A stretch of 64,000 nt of DNA from Accumulibacter sp. (GTDB lineage: Bacteria; Pseudomonadota; Gammaproteobacteria; Burkholderiales; Rhodocyclaceae), in assembly GCF_029255125.1 (NCBI RefSeq), contig NZ_JAPUVR010000140.1, positions 1 to 64,000 on the forward strand. Reading direction: 5' to 3'. Positions 34,719-43,280 of the stretch are shown here, one piece after another. The notes under the pieces were generated by a model that ran no database searches, was not told the DNA's origin, and saw nothing but the letters and a program-made list of their open reading frames with translations. Position 1 is the first letter of the stretch. Each line of letters begins with the position of its first letter. A program made the translations under genes and the position numbers.

Positions 34719-36163
34719 TGAGGCGCAGGAGCTGGCGGGCACGCAAGCTATCGAGTCTCCTGGCCCGGATCAAGGGGGTTCTGGCTCGCTTCGGTTTTGG
34801 TTGGGGCCACAACCTGAAGCACGGCGAAGCCTACCGCCTCGGAAGCACGAAAGTGCGGGTACCCCTTGACGCCGTTCCTATCGAGATCACGCTCGGACTG
34901 AATGATCGGCGGCTTCATCTGTACCGCGAGAACCGCCTGGATCGGGAGGGGAAGCCGGTCTGGCTGGAGAGCTTCATCATTGTCGACCCGCGCACGTATA
35001 TGCGCCGGATCAGTGGCTTCGTGCGCCTGAGTCCGAAGAGCTGGCTTGCCCTGGGATCAAGCGACGAACTCCAGAAGGTCATTTTCGACTATCCCGCGGC
35101 AATCGACGAGCAGCACATGGTGCTGATCTACGGTCGAGATGAACTCATTTTCCGCAATCTGAGCGACGCGGGGACGGCGATTGCGCCGGTCATCGACAGT
35201 GTCGGTTTGAGCCGAATCGGTCGGCTGCGGCGGCTGCGCGAAATCATAGGTGGACCGATCGAACTGCTGCCGCGCGACGACGCATTGCCGCTGATCGAGC
35301 AGGTCAACCGCTTGATGCGCAGCGAAGCATACCGTTCGACCGACGAACGCGGTCTGCCTGGCGGACTGATCGCTTTGCCGCGCAGCATGACCCCGGTCAT
35401 CGTCGCCGACCTGCACGCGCAGGTCGACAACCTGCTCACCGTATTGGCTCAGAACGCCTTCCTCGACGCGCTGGAGGAGGGCTGCGCGGCGCTCGTCATT
35501 CTTGGCGATGCCGTCCATTGCGAGCTCGACGGACAACTGGCCGAGATGGAAAGCTCGATGGTCCTGATGGATCTGATCCTCCGCCTGAAGCTGTGCTTTC
35601 CCAGCCAAGTCTTCTACCTCCGCGGTAACCATGACTCGTTTTCCGAGGATTTGGCCAAGGACGGGATCCCACAAGGACTGTTGTGGGCGAAGGAACTCAG
35701 TCTCAAACGCGGTCCGTCGTACCTGAAAGCGATGCAGGAGTTTTATGACCTCTTGCCTTACGTAGTTGTCTCGCCCGATTTCATCGCCTGCCACGCGGCG
35801 CCTCCAACCAGCAAGGTGACTCGGCAGATGCTGATCGAGATCCATCAGAATCCCAGCCTGATCTCTGAACTGACCAGTAATCGCCTGCGCCGGCCTAATC
35901 GCCCGCTTGGCTACAGTGGGCGCAACGTAGCGAAGTTCCGCCATTCGTTGCACCTTGATCCGGCCACGCCGTTGATCGTCGGTCACACGCCAATCGACAA
36001 CGAGGCGACGGTTTGGCTGAACGTCGACGGAATCGAAAACCATCATGTCCTGTTCAGCGCGTGCCCGAACACCGTAGGGGTCTTTGCGCGTGTTGGCGGT
36101 AGGATGATACCCCTGATCTATCCGGTGGACGCTTTGAGCTCAATGATCAACGCACTGGCCTAG
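34718..36163 (+). CDS. Calcineurin-like metallophosphoesterase
   Basis: A 481-residue protein. The C-terminal two thirds is a binuclear metallophosphoesterase with all motifs: VADLHAQ (about residue 230), LGDAVH (262), LRGNHDSF (303), IACHAAPP (358) and IVGHTPIDN (421). The N-terminal ~200 residues show no known domain; they begin Arg-rich and then have an IEITLGLNDRRLHLYREN strand. The pattern is closest to Ser/Thr protein phosphatases (PPP). The substrate is unknown. Translation is coupled to the P-loop protein. Confidence 0.85.
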   Translation: MRRRSWRARKLSSLLARIKGVLARFGFGWGHNLKHGEAYRLGSTKVRVPLDAVPIEITLGLNDRRLHLYRENRLDREGKPVWLESFIIVDPRTYMRRISGFVRLSPKSWLALGSSDELQKVIFDYPAAIDEQHMVLIYGRDELIFRNLSDAGTAIAPVIDSVGLSRIGRLRRLREIIGGPIELLPRDDALPLIEQVNRLMRSEAYRSTDERGLPGGLIALPRSMTPVIVADLHAQVDNLLTVLAQNAFLDALEEGCAALVILGDAVHCELDGQLAEMESSMVLMDLILRLKLCFPSQVFYLRGNHDSFSEDLAKDGIPQGLLWAKELSLKRGPSYLKAMQEFYDLLPYVVVSPDFIACHAAPPTSKVTRQMLIEIHQNPSLISELTSNRLRRPNRPLGYSGRNVAKFRHSLHLDPATPLIVGHTPIDNEATVWLNVDGIENHHVLFSACPNTVGVFARVGGRMIPLIYPVDALSSMINALA

Positions 36164-36234
36164 ACGAGCTTGGCTGACGCAGTCCGCGCTGCCAGCGCGC
36201 AGGTAGGACGGCGATTTGCGTCCTGCGCCTTAGC

Positions 36235-36263
36235 TTGGTGTTCGATCGTACGTGGACTATAAT
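36235..36263 (+). promoter_or_regulatory. Strong sigma-70 promoter of ssrA
   Basis: TTGGTG (36235-36240), 17 bases, then a perfect TATAAT (36258-36263). This places transcription start near 36270, just before the tmRNA acceptor piece. Confidence 0.8.
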
Positions 36264-36269
36264 CCAACT

Positions 36270-36556
36270 ATGGTCGTAATTCCGGCAAACCGGAAGCGCT
36301 TTGGACGCGGGTTCGATTCCCGCCACCTCCACCACTACGGGGGTGTACTGGTTTCGACAGGGTGAAATATGGCGAGCAGGCGACCCGAGAGGCGACGGAC
36401 GTAATCCGCGCAAAACCACAAACGCCAACGATGAGCGTTTCGCACTGGCCGCTTAAGGCTTGCTGAGGGCGTAGCCGCCCGATAAACAGAATGGCTATCG
36501 GCGGGGGCTTCGGTCCCCGTCGTCATTTGGAAGATGGCTCGCGCGTTACCGCGAGC
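36270..36556 (+). ncRNA. ssrA: Circularly permuted (two-piece) tmRNA
   Basis: Transfer-messenger RNA that rescues stalled ribosomes. The halves are in reversed order. The acceptor piece comes first: a hairpin at 36280-36295, the T-arm GCGGG-TTCGATT-CCCGC at 36307-36323, the acceptor strand CACCTCC and encoded ACCA ending at 36334. Only four bases (CTAC) separate this from the coding piece, whose 5' end GGGGGTG (36339-36345) pairs with CACCTCC over seven positions including one G-U. The tag frame runs 36424-36456 and reads ANDERFALAA-stop. A C-rich hairpin (GCTCGCG/CGCGAGC) at 36537-36556 probably marks the 3' side; exact ends are estimates. Permuted tmRNA is known in some betaproteobacteria. 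Confidence 0.93.
36424..36456 (+). other. tmRNA tag reading frame (ANDERFALAA)
   Basis: Resume codon GCC at 36424, then AAC GAT GAG CGT TTC GCA CTG GCC GCT and stop TAA. The LAA-type C-terminus (here ALAA) is the degradation signal recognised by ClpXP. Confidence 0.92.
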
Positions 36557-36629
36557 TACGAGGGTCTAGGAGCTATGAGCGTCTAGCGATGCGGCATCGC
36601 GTCGTGCCCGTCGTCGCTCGGCGGCTGTC

Positions 36630-37046
36630 CTATCGGTTCTCTGCGGTCGTCAGGAAGCTGTTGATCTGTTCATCGACTTCGTTACGCTCCGCTTCGCCTA
36701 GCGGCTCACCGTCACGATGGGAGTTGTTGTAGTCGGTCAGTTGCGATTCGAGTGCGTTGAACTTGGAAGGCGGGGATTGGCGCAGGCGAGCCAGACGGCG
36801 GATCAGGCGTTGCTGGGCAAATGTTTCGGACGGGTCGGGCTTACCCAGAAGGTATTCGGAGCCACGCTTGGTCGTGACGACCATTGAGTTCGACTCAAGG
36901 CTGTAACCGGTGACCGGGGAAGTCCTGATGTGCGAAGACGAGGGAAACCGAGGATTGCTTCCGTAGACCCTTCCTTCAATACACACAAGGGTTTCGCCTT
37001 CACGGGTGATCAGTTCAAGAATCTTCCAGTTATTGAGGATATTCAT
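36630..37046 (-). CDS. Hypothetical protein
   Basis: A 138-residue soluble protein with no recognised domain. The first 80 residues look beta-rich (MNILNNWKILELITREGETLVCIEGRVYG) and the end is polar and helical. RBS GGGGAG lies six bases before the ATG, supporting expression. The gene is less G+C-rich than its neighbours and lies just past ssrA, so it may be acquired DNA. No integrase is present. Confidence 0.6.
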   Translation of the reverse strand: MNILNNWKILELITREGETLVCIEGRVYGSNPRFPSSSHIRTSPVTGYSLESNSMVVTTKRGSEYLLGKPDPSETFAQQRLIRRLARLRQSPPSKFNALESQLTDYNNSHRDGEPLGEAERNEVDEQINSFLTTAENR

Positions 37047-37538
37047 TAGTGCTCCCCGACCCGACCAAATCGCGACGTACTACAACAGGATATGATTTTA
37101 CGCCAAAAAAAAGCGTTGTACACCGTTTCGAGCGAAACCACCCTTGCGCGCGCCCGCCTTGCGTCTCACCGATGGCCTGCCTGGGCCGGTGACTTTCGTA
37201 TGGACGTCAGACCGTAAGCTGGCGCACACCGGTGGTCGCAGAGATTCCCTTGCTGGGCTTCGCCGATCACGCAACGCACCCTTGCACCCTTGCACCGTGG
37301 CCCACTGGGCGAGCTCGATCGCGTTCTGTCTGACGCGGCCATGGCTGCTGGCGTCCTCGACAAACTTGCGAGGCCTCACCGGGAACGTTCGTAAGTCGTC
37401 AAAGCAAAATTCGTGCCGCCTCTCACAAGGCTCTGCTTGTTCCGATAAAACAGTACAGTAGGATACGAATCAAAAGCCTTCTGCGAGCCGCGTGTAAAGT
37501 TTTCCGACAGATCGCCGGGCCTTGCTGTCGCGCGCCAA
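37047..37538. other. Non-coding stretch, 492 bases
   Basis: Nothing firm is seen. It contains an A-run at 37107-37114 and a slightly A+T-rich part near 37060-37130 that could hold the promoter of the hypothetical gene. Short frames here have no domain or start signal. Confidence 0.5.
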
Positions 37539-39032
37539 CTAGAGCAGATGCCGGCGTTCCTGATCGGTCAGCCCTTCGATACGAGCCATCTGTCGCACCA
37601 GGACGGCGGCGCTCGCTTCCGACGCGTCATGTCCGCGGGCGCGGCGGCGCCGGATGCGCGCGCGCAGTTGCGCTTCGCTGGCTTGCGGGGCGACGATGTG
37701 AAATGGCACGCCAGTGCTCTTGGCCAATTCATGAAAGCGCTCGCGCCATGAACGTTCGAGGAAGGCTGCGTCCACCACTGCTGACCAACCGTGGGCCAGA
37801 GCCTCGGCGGCCATATCATGCAAACGGGAATAGGTTCGTTCGCTCGCCTCGGTCGAGTAGATTCCACGATCGACCGGCGACTTGCTGTCGGCGGTTGCTG
37901 CCAGGCCGAACAGGCGTTTTCGCTCGACATCCGAGCGCAGGCGGATGGTTGACGCGCCGGCATCCTGCAGAACGAGTCGGCGCGCGGCGCGGCTCTTGCC
38001 GCAGCCAGCGACGCCGTGTGTGATGATCAGTCGTCGGGCGCGAGCTTGCGTGAGGCGGAGGCCAAGTGCGAGGTACTGGCTGGCGGCAGACAGTTCGTCC
38101 GACCGCTGCGCGGCCCGCACCGCTTCGATCTTGGCGCGCACGAGAGCGCGATACACCGCGTAGAAGCGCAGAACGGCAAGCGCGCCATAATCGCCGCTGG
38201 CGCTCAGCCACTCGTTGATGAACCAGCCAGCCAGTGCCGACTGCTGGTGGCTAAGGAGATCGATGTAGGTGAATGCGATCTCGCTTGCAACGTCAATCCA
38301 GCGCAGGACTTCACTGAATTCGATACAGTCGAAAGGTCTGACGCGCGATCCAATCAGCACCAGGTTGCCCAAGTGCAGGTCGCCATGGCACTCGCGTATT
38401 CGGCCGCCAGCGCGGCGGGCCGCAAGCTGTGGCGTCAGGCGAGTGAAGTCACGCAACGACCAAGCAGCGAGCGAATTGAGCTGCGCCTGTATCGGGCCAT
38501 CGGGGAGCAGCGCTTCGAGCTCGGTGAAGTTGTCCAACACCTGGGCGCGCACCAGCTCTGGTCGACCAAATTCGCTCGTTGGTGGTGCGACCGCCGCTGC
38601 TTGGTGAAAGGTGGCGATCGCTGTGCCGAGCTCGGAGATGTGTTCTGGAAACAGATGGCGGTGCACGCAAAGCCGGTCGAGGCGTCCACTTTCCGCGAAG
38701 CGGCGCATTTTCACGGCATACTCGAGTGGCTTGCCCGATCCGCCGATCTGGGGACCGGCGTCTCCGTCGACGATACTGACCACCTCGAGGTAGAGGTCGG
38801 GGGCAAAACGGCGGTTGAGCTGCAGTTCGGCGGAGCAGCAAGCCAAGCGCCGGTCGAGCGTGCCATAGTCAAGAAAGGGCAAGACGACGGGCTTCTTGAT
38901 CTTGTAGGCGAAACTGCCGGCGAGGAGTACCCAGGAGGCGTGCGTTTCGACCAGGTCAACTGTCGCTGCCGGTTCGGGGTAGCAGCGGGGGTTCAGAAGG
39001 GCACGGATCAGAGGTGGTAAAGCTTCGCTCAT
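37539..39032 (-). CDS. Fusion of APH-like phosphotransferase and P-loop kinase domains
   Basis: A 497-residue cytoplasmic protein. Residues about 20-320 have an aminoglycoside-phosphotransferase-like fold with the catalytic loop RECHGDLHLGNLVL (about 215) and FDCIEFSEVLRWID. Residues about 335-497 form a small AAA/adenylate-kinase-like domain with P-loop THGVAGCGKSRAARR. This architecture is widespread and uncharacterised in proteobacteria and is usually annotated as a bifunctional kinase. The start MSEALPPLIRALL has GGAG upstream; longer in-frame starts are not supported. Confidence 0.87.
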   Translation of the reverse strand: MSEALPPLIRALLNPRCYPEPAATVDLVETHASWVLLAGSFAYKIKKPVVLPFLDYGTLDRRLACCSAELQLNRRFAPDLYLEVVSIVDGDAGPQIGGSGKPLEYAVKMRRFAESGRLDRLCVHRHLFPEHISELGTAIATFHQAAAVAPPTSEFGRPELVRAQVLDNFTELEALLPDGPIQAQLNSLAAWSLRDFTRLTPQLAARRAGGRIRECHGDLHLGNLVLIGSRVRPFDCIEFSEVLRWIDVASEIAFTYIDLLSHQQSALAGWFINEWLSASGDYGALAVLRFYAVYRALVRAKIEAVRAAQRSDELSAASQYLALGLRLTQARARRLIITHGVAGCGKSRAARRLVLQDAGASTIRLRSDVERKRLFGLAATADSKSPVDRGIYSTEASERTYSRLHDMAAEALAHGWSAVVDAAFLERSWRERFHELAKSTGVPFHIVAPQASEAQLRARIRRRRARGHDASEASAAVLVRQMARIEGLTDQERRHLL

Positions 39033-39795
39033 CAAATCTCCTGCAATTCGCACGGCTCGGCGATGGCTGCACAGCACCGCGCCCGACGGCGCCAAGGCGA
39101 GACGCGCTCGACGGCCGGCAAGCCGATACTGTGCGCAGTGCGAAGCATCCTCCTGCGGGCTCCTTCCGTGTGCGCGCGAATGAAGCCTGAAGCGGAACCA
39201 GTGCACAAAGCTGGAGCAAGAATCTCGCTAGACTCGAGTGCAGGGCCTACAGCCAGGTGCTTGCCCGGGAATTTCTCTTGACGCTGGCCGCCGACACCGG
39301 TACTTCCGCCGCCGGCTGCGAGCACGCCGCGATCGCGGAGAGAAACGCTCGGACTGGCTAGGGGCCGCCAGATCGCAAGGAAATTCAGATACATGCCAGG
39401 AACTCCAAAAGGCTTGGGCGAACGATTGGTGACCGCCGGGCCGGATTGCTCATCGATTGGCCATGCCCAGCGTTCGGCACACCACCCGTTCGCCCGGGAG
39501 GTGTTCGGCTCCCTGCCCAGAGCGCAATCTACACCCACGGCCCGGATAAATCACCTGTCCTGTCAGGCGCTCGTGCACGGCGCCCAGGATCACCGGTACC
39601 GGGCTTTCAGGAGATTGGTTTAATGATCGTAGTTTCCGACGGCTCGGCGCTGGCCGGGCGCAGCAAGCGAGAACCTGCCCAAACGGGTTCCGCGCGGGCT
39701 CCGAGGAAGTGCGCTAAGCGTTTGACGGCACACTCCTTTCTGCGGATACTTGCCGCTGCCACGGGTGGCGGCTAGCGACCCGGCGGCGTTCGGTG
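39033..39795. other. Non-coding stretch, 763 bases
   Basis: No gene, tRNA, repeat or recognisable remnant is seen. Open frames here lack ribosome-binding sites and domain-like sequence. It is long for this compact region and could conceal a decayed gene or a small RNA. Confidence 0.45.
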
Positions 39796-41460
39796 ATGCG
39801 AAAGGAGACTTGCAGCTTGCAGCGATCGAGGTGGCGTCTGGTCCTGGTTCTGCTCACCGTACCGGTGGCCGTCGTCGTTTTCGGCAGCCTCTTCGTGCTT
39901 GCGGCGGAGCACCTCGAGGGTAGAGAGACCGATTTCTGGTCTGCCCTGGAATGGGCCCTGGCCATGTTGTCGGGTGCCGGTTCGGGCATACTCGCGCGCG
40001 GAACTCATCCGCTGACGGTTACCCTGACCATTCTCGCCCAGCTGTTCGGGATGCTGTTCCTGGTCCTGGCCATTCCATTTTGTCTGCGGCCTTATCTGGA
40101 GGAGCGTTTCGAGGCACGCTTGCCGCATTGTCTGCCGCCAATGCGCGACGTCATCCTGTTCTATCACTACAGTTCGACGATCGAATCGGTCCTCGACGAG
40201 TGCCAGCAAAGCGGTACTGCCTTCGTTATCGTCGAGGAGGACATGGCGCTGGCCCGGCGTTTGCGGAATCGCGGCTACGATGTCGTGTTCGGCAAGATGG
40301 ATGACGATTCGCGTTTGCTGAGCGGCGTTGAAGGTGCGCGTGCGCTGGTCGCCAACGGGCCCGATCAGGGAAATGCAATGTGCATTCTGAGCGCCCGCGA
40401 GAACGGTTTCGAAGGGCCGATCTACGCCCTCGCTGAAGATCTGCCGTACCGTCCGCCACTTCTCCAAGTGGGCGCTTCCGAGGTGCTTACCCCCTTGCCG
40501 GTGTTGGTCGCAGGCCTCGCTGCCCGGGCCAGCACGCATATCAGCCCGCCGATCGAGGGCCTGCGCCTGTTAAACAGTCAGGTGGGCGTTGCCGAATTTC
40601 GCGTGCGGGCGAGTAGCCCGCTGGCTGGTGTGCGCCTGAGCGATCTGCACCTGCGCGTACGGCACGGAGTGACCGTCATCGGGCAGTGGGTCAACGGTAG
40701 CTTCGCGGCTGCCGTGCGTTCGGAGACGCGGATCGAGCCGGGCGCGATTCTGGTCGTTGTCGGTGCGCATGCCAATCTGGCGAAGGTGGAACGGTTGGCA
40801 ATACCTGTTCGTCGCCGCGGGCCGATCGTTGTTGCGGGTTACGGTGTTGTCGGTCGGCGGCTGGTCGAACTGCTGATCGAGGCTGGCGAAACGACCACGG
40901 TGGTCGATCGGCAGCCAATTCCGGGTGTCGATGTCGTCGGCAACGTCCTTGAGCATGCCACCCTGGAGCGCGCTAGAGTGTGTTGGGCGAGTGCCGTCGT
41001 TCTCGCCTTGAGCAACGATAGCGAGGCGATTTTTGCTACGGCGGTGGTGCGCGATCACGCGCCGGAGGTTCCATTGATCGTTCGCGCCGAGCGAACCGCG
41101 AATGTTGCCCGTCTCTACCAGGCTGGTGCCGATTGCGCTCTCTCGCTCGGTCAGATTGCCGGGCGTACGCTGAGCTATTACTTGCGTGGGGAACAGGCGG
41201 TGGCGATCGATAGTCGCCTCAGGTTCATCCGCGTTTCACCCGGGGCGCTGGTCGGCGGGCACCCGGTACGCGGCCGGGTGCGCGAGCGGGCGGGCGCGCT
41301 GGTGGTGGCGGTCGAGCGCGGGCCGGGTGTGATCGTCGACTTCGAAGACGATTTTTCGCTCCGCGCCGACGACAGCGTGCTCGTTTGTGGGACCAGCGCG
41401 GAGCTGACGTCTTTCGTCCGCGAGTTCAGGACCACTCCGGTTCATGGCCCGCGGCTGTGA
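39796..41460 (+). CDS. Two-TM channel-like protein with tandem TrkA (RCK) domains
   Basis: A 554-residue protein. Two membrane helices (about 15-37 and 70-95) flank a pore-loop-like segment, followed by RCK1 (about 112-330) and RCK2, which opens with VVAGYGVVGRRLVELL (about 342) and includes TrkA-C-like parts. It resembles the potassium-channel/TrkA family whose filter reads TTGYG, but the equivalent segment is LSGAGSGILARG, so the filter Tyr and both Thr are lost. K+ selectivity is therefore doubtful. The start is uncertain: GTG 39793, ATG 39796, or TTG 39817, which has AAGGAG about ten bases upstream. Confidence 0.82.
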   Translation: MRKETCSLQRSRWRLVLVLLTVPVAVVVFGSLFVLAAEHLEGRETDFWSALEWALAMLSGAGSGILARGTHPLTVTLTILAQLFGMLFLVLAIPFCLRPYLEERFEARLPHCLPPMRDVILFYHYSSTIESVLDECQQSGTAFVIVEEDMALARRLRNRGYDVVFGKMDDDSRLLSGVEGARALVANGPDQGNAMCILSARENGFEGPIYALAEDLPYRPPLLQVGASEVLTPLPVLVAGLAARASTHISPPIEGLRLLNSQVGVAEFRVRASSPLAGVRLSDLHLRVRHGVTVIGQWVNGSFAAAVRSETRIEPGAILVVVGAHANLAKVERLAIPVRRRGPIVVAGYGVVGRRLVELLIEAGETTTVVDRQPIPGVDVVGNVLEHATLERARVCWASAVVLALSNDSEAIFATAVVRDHAPEVPLIVRAERTANVARLYQAGADCALSLGQIAGRTLSYYLRGEQAVAIDSRLRFIRVSPGALVGGHPVRGRVRERAGALVVAVERGPGVIVDFEDDFSLRADDSVLVCGTSAELTSFVREFRTTPVHGPRL

Positions 41461-41652
41461 CCGATCATGGACCGACCATGGGCGAGCCGGTTTACTCCGG
41501 TCCGCGAATATGGTGTGATGTAAGGGATTCGCCATGGCGCGCGAGCAATCGGCGCGGCTGGGAAAGCCGTTTGCCGCCGGGAGTTCTCGCCGCTCCGGGG
41601 CGAAGCGTCCTGACGAGTTCCCGATCCCCATATATTTTCGGAGGTACAAATC

Positions 41653-42036
41653 ATGAAGATTCGCCTGCTTGTCCTATCCGCCCTGCTCGCGCTGGCCGCG
41701 TCGGCGTGTGGACAAAAGGAAGATGCCGCCAAAGCCGCGGCCAAGGAGTCGGCACAAAAGGCTGAAGACGCGGCCAAGAAAGCTGGCGAAGCCGTAGGGG
41801 CAGCCGCCGTGGCAACCAAGGAGGCGGCCAAGGACGCCGCGGTTGCAACCAAGGAGGCGGCAAAGGATGTCGCGGTTGCCGCCAAGGAAAGCGCGGCTGG
41901 GGCAGCCGCTACGGCGACTGAAAAGACCAAGGAAGTGGTCGAGGCAACCAAGGAAGCGGGCAAGGAGGCGGTGGCCAAGGCCGCCGACGCAACCAAGGAG
42001 GCTGCTGACAAGGCTAAGGCTGCAGTCGGCAAGTAG
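41653..42036 (+). CDS. Ala/Lys-rich LEA-like small lipoprotein
   Basis: A 127-residue protein with a signal peptide ending in a lipobox-like SAC (Cys19), so it is probably a lipoprotein. The mature part is almost entirely amphipathic helix built of 11-residue units such as ATKEAAKDAAV, like LEA or apolipoprotein repeats. Its composition (Ala, Lys, Glu, Asp) suggests a stress-protective or envelope-spacer role; this is inference. GGAGGTACAAATC provides the ribosome-binding site. The repeat is visible in DNA as two 33-base units. Confidence 0.75.
   Translation: MKIRLLVLSALLALAASACGQKEDAAKAAAKESAQKAEDAAKKAGEAVGAAAVATKEAAKDAAVATKEAAKDVAVAAKESAAGAAATATEKTKEVVEATKEAGKEAVAKAADATKEAADKAKAAVGK
41812..41877 (+). 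repeat. Two 33-base tandem units
   Basis: Units starting at 41812 and 41845, each beginning GCAACCAAGGAGGCGGC, nearly identical. They encode the 11-residue helical repeat of the LEA-like protein. Confidence 0.7.
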
Positions 42037-42130
42037 GGCGCAGCATAGGGCGGGGGAGACCGGTTGGCTCCGGGTTTACCCCGCGCTGCGGCCGGGCGTT
42101 GCCAAGCTCGCCTCTTGCCCGGTCGCGGCG

Positions 42131-43189
42131 TCAGTCGGTGGTCGGCACGGGTGTTGGGCGTGTTGCTAGCTGGACGCGATTTCGTCCCTGAGTTTTCGCG
42201 GTGTATAGGGCGCGGTCGGCGCGCGCAACGAGGTCGGCTGCCGACTCTCCCGGCACGAGGTCGGCGACGCCGATCGATACGGTGAAATTCCCCACCCAGG
42301 TCTCGTTCTTGCCATTTTGTCGGACGCGACTCGAGGCGACCATGGCGCGCAGCGCCTCGGCCAGGCCGACAGCGCCACCGCGTGGGGTTTGCGGCAGAAG
42401 TACGGCGAATTCCTCGCCGCCGTAGCGTGCAGCCGTGTCCTTGCCTTTGACGTTTGCCCGCAAGATCTCAGCTACCTTGATCAATACCCGGTCGCCAAAT
42501 GGATGGCCGTAGGTGTCGTTCAGACGCTTGAACGAATCCAGATCGATCATCAACAGACATGGTCCCGGCGTGGCGCCGGCTTCCACTTCCTTGGCGGCGG
42601 CGGCAATTGCCAGGTCGAAGCCACGTCGGTTGGTCAGCCCGGTCAGTGGGTCGAGCAAGGCCTCTTCACGCGCACGCGCAACGTCATTTCGTAACTGTTG
42701 CGCCTCGCGCGTGCTTTGCTCGAGCCGTTCCTGCAGGGTAGTGATTGCCGACTGCATTTCGCGCGTTCCGCGCAATATATCCTCGACGCCTAGGCTGAAT
42801 TGACTCCGCGGCCCCGGCGGTTCCAGCAGTTCGCCACTCCAGCGTTCAAGCGAGTCGCCGAAGCGCGAAGCCTGATTGCCCGCCTCGACCGCCGATGCCG
42901 AAACCTGATCGACCAGTTGCGTGACGTTATCGCCTATCCGCTGGGCAGTCTGCGCATCCAGTGCCGAGACGTACTTCGCATAGAGGGCGTACGTCGTCCG
43001 ATCGTCGAGGCGCTCACCACGTTGGAGATACGCGTCGATCGCCGACCGCAGATCCGGATTGATTCCGGCAACGTACTCGTACCAGATCGCATAACTTGCC
43101 GGATGCAGGCCGGCCGCCTGTTGGGCCATACGCTTGACGGCCAGACGCAAGTACTCGGCGCTTTGCACCGTGTCATGGCGATACTTCAT
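42131..43189 (-). CDS. Diguanylate cyclase (GGDEF)
   Basis: A 352-residue probable c-di-GMP synthase. The N-terminal ~150 residues are helical (a predicted sensory or coiled-coil region), leading through a coiled coil to a GGDEF domain with DPLTGLTNRRGF, DLDSFKRLNDTYGH and the active site YGGEEF (about 255). The inhibitory I-site RxxD is replaced by KGKD, so product inhibition is probably weak. No membrane helix, so it is cytosolic. It lies about 90 bases downstream of the REC-GGDEF-EAL gene on the same strand. Confidence 0.9.
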   Translation of the reverse strand: MKYRHDTVQSAEYLRLAVKRMAQQAAGLHPASYAIWYEYVAGINPDLRSAIDAYLQRGERLDDRTTYALYAKYVSALDAQTAQRIGDNVTQLVDQVSASAVEAGNQASRFGDSLERWSGELLEPPGPRSQFSLGVEDILRGTREMQSAITTLQERLEQSTREAQQLRNDVARAREEALLDPLTGLTNRRGFDLAIAAAAKEVEAGATPGPCLLMIDLDSFKRLNDTYGHPFGDRVLIKVAEILRANVKGKDTAARYGGEEFAVLLPQTPRGGAVGLAEALRAMVASSRVRQNGKNETWVGNFTVSIGVADLVPGESAADLVARADRALYTAKTQGRNRVQLATRPTPVPTTD

Positions 43190-43280
43190 TTCCCCTTCCC
43201 CTTTTTTCCGTCCCGTTTCTCCGTCGCTTGTTTTGCGTACCTGGCGAGCATCGAAGCGAGCGCCTCAGGGCATCGCCAGC

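Noticed and set aside
36537-36556. GCTCGCG/CGCGAGC hairpin as a standard terminator of ssrA
   Set aside because: The stem is clear but no T-run follows, so it is kept only as the approximate 3' boundary of the tmRNA.
37098-37379. 93-codon minus-strand frame downstream of ssrA
   Set aside because: No domain, no ribosome-binding site and composition like random G+C-rich sequence.
39446-39775. 109-codon frame in the long spacer before the TrkA-domain gene
   Set aside because: Low-complexity composition, no start signal and no recognisable domain.
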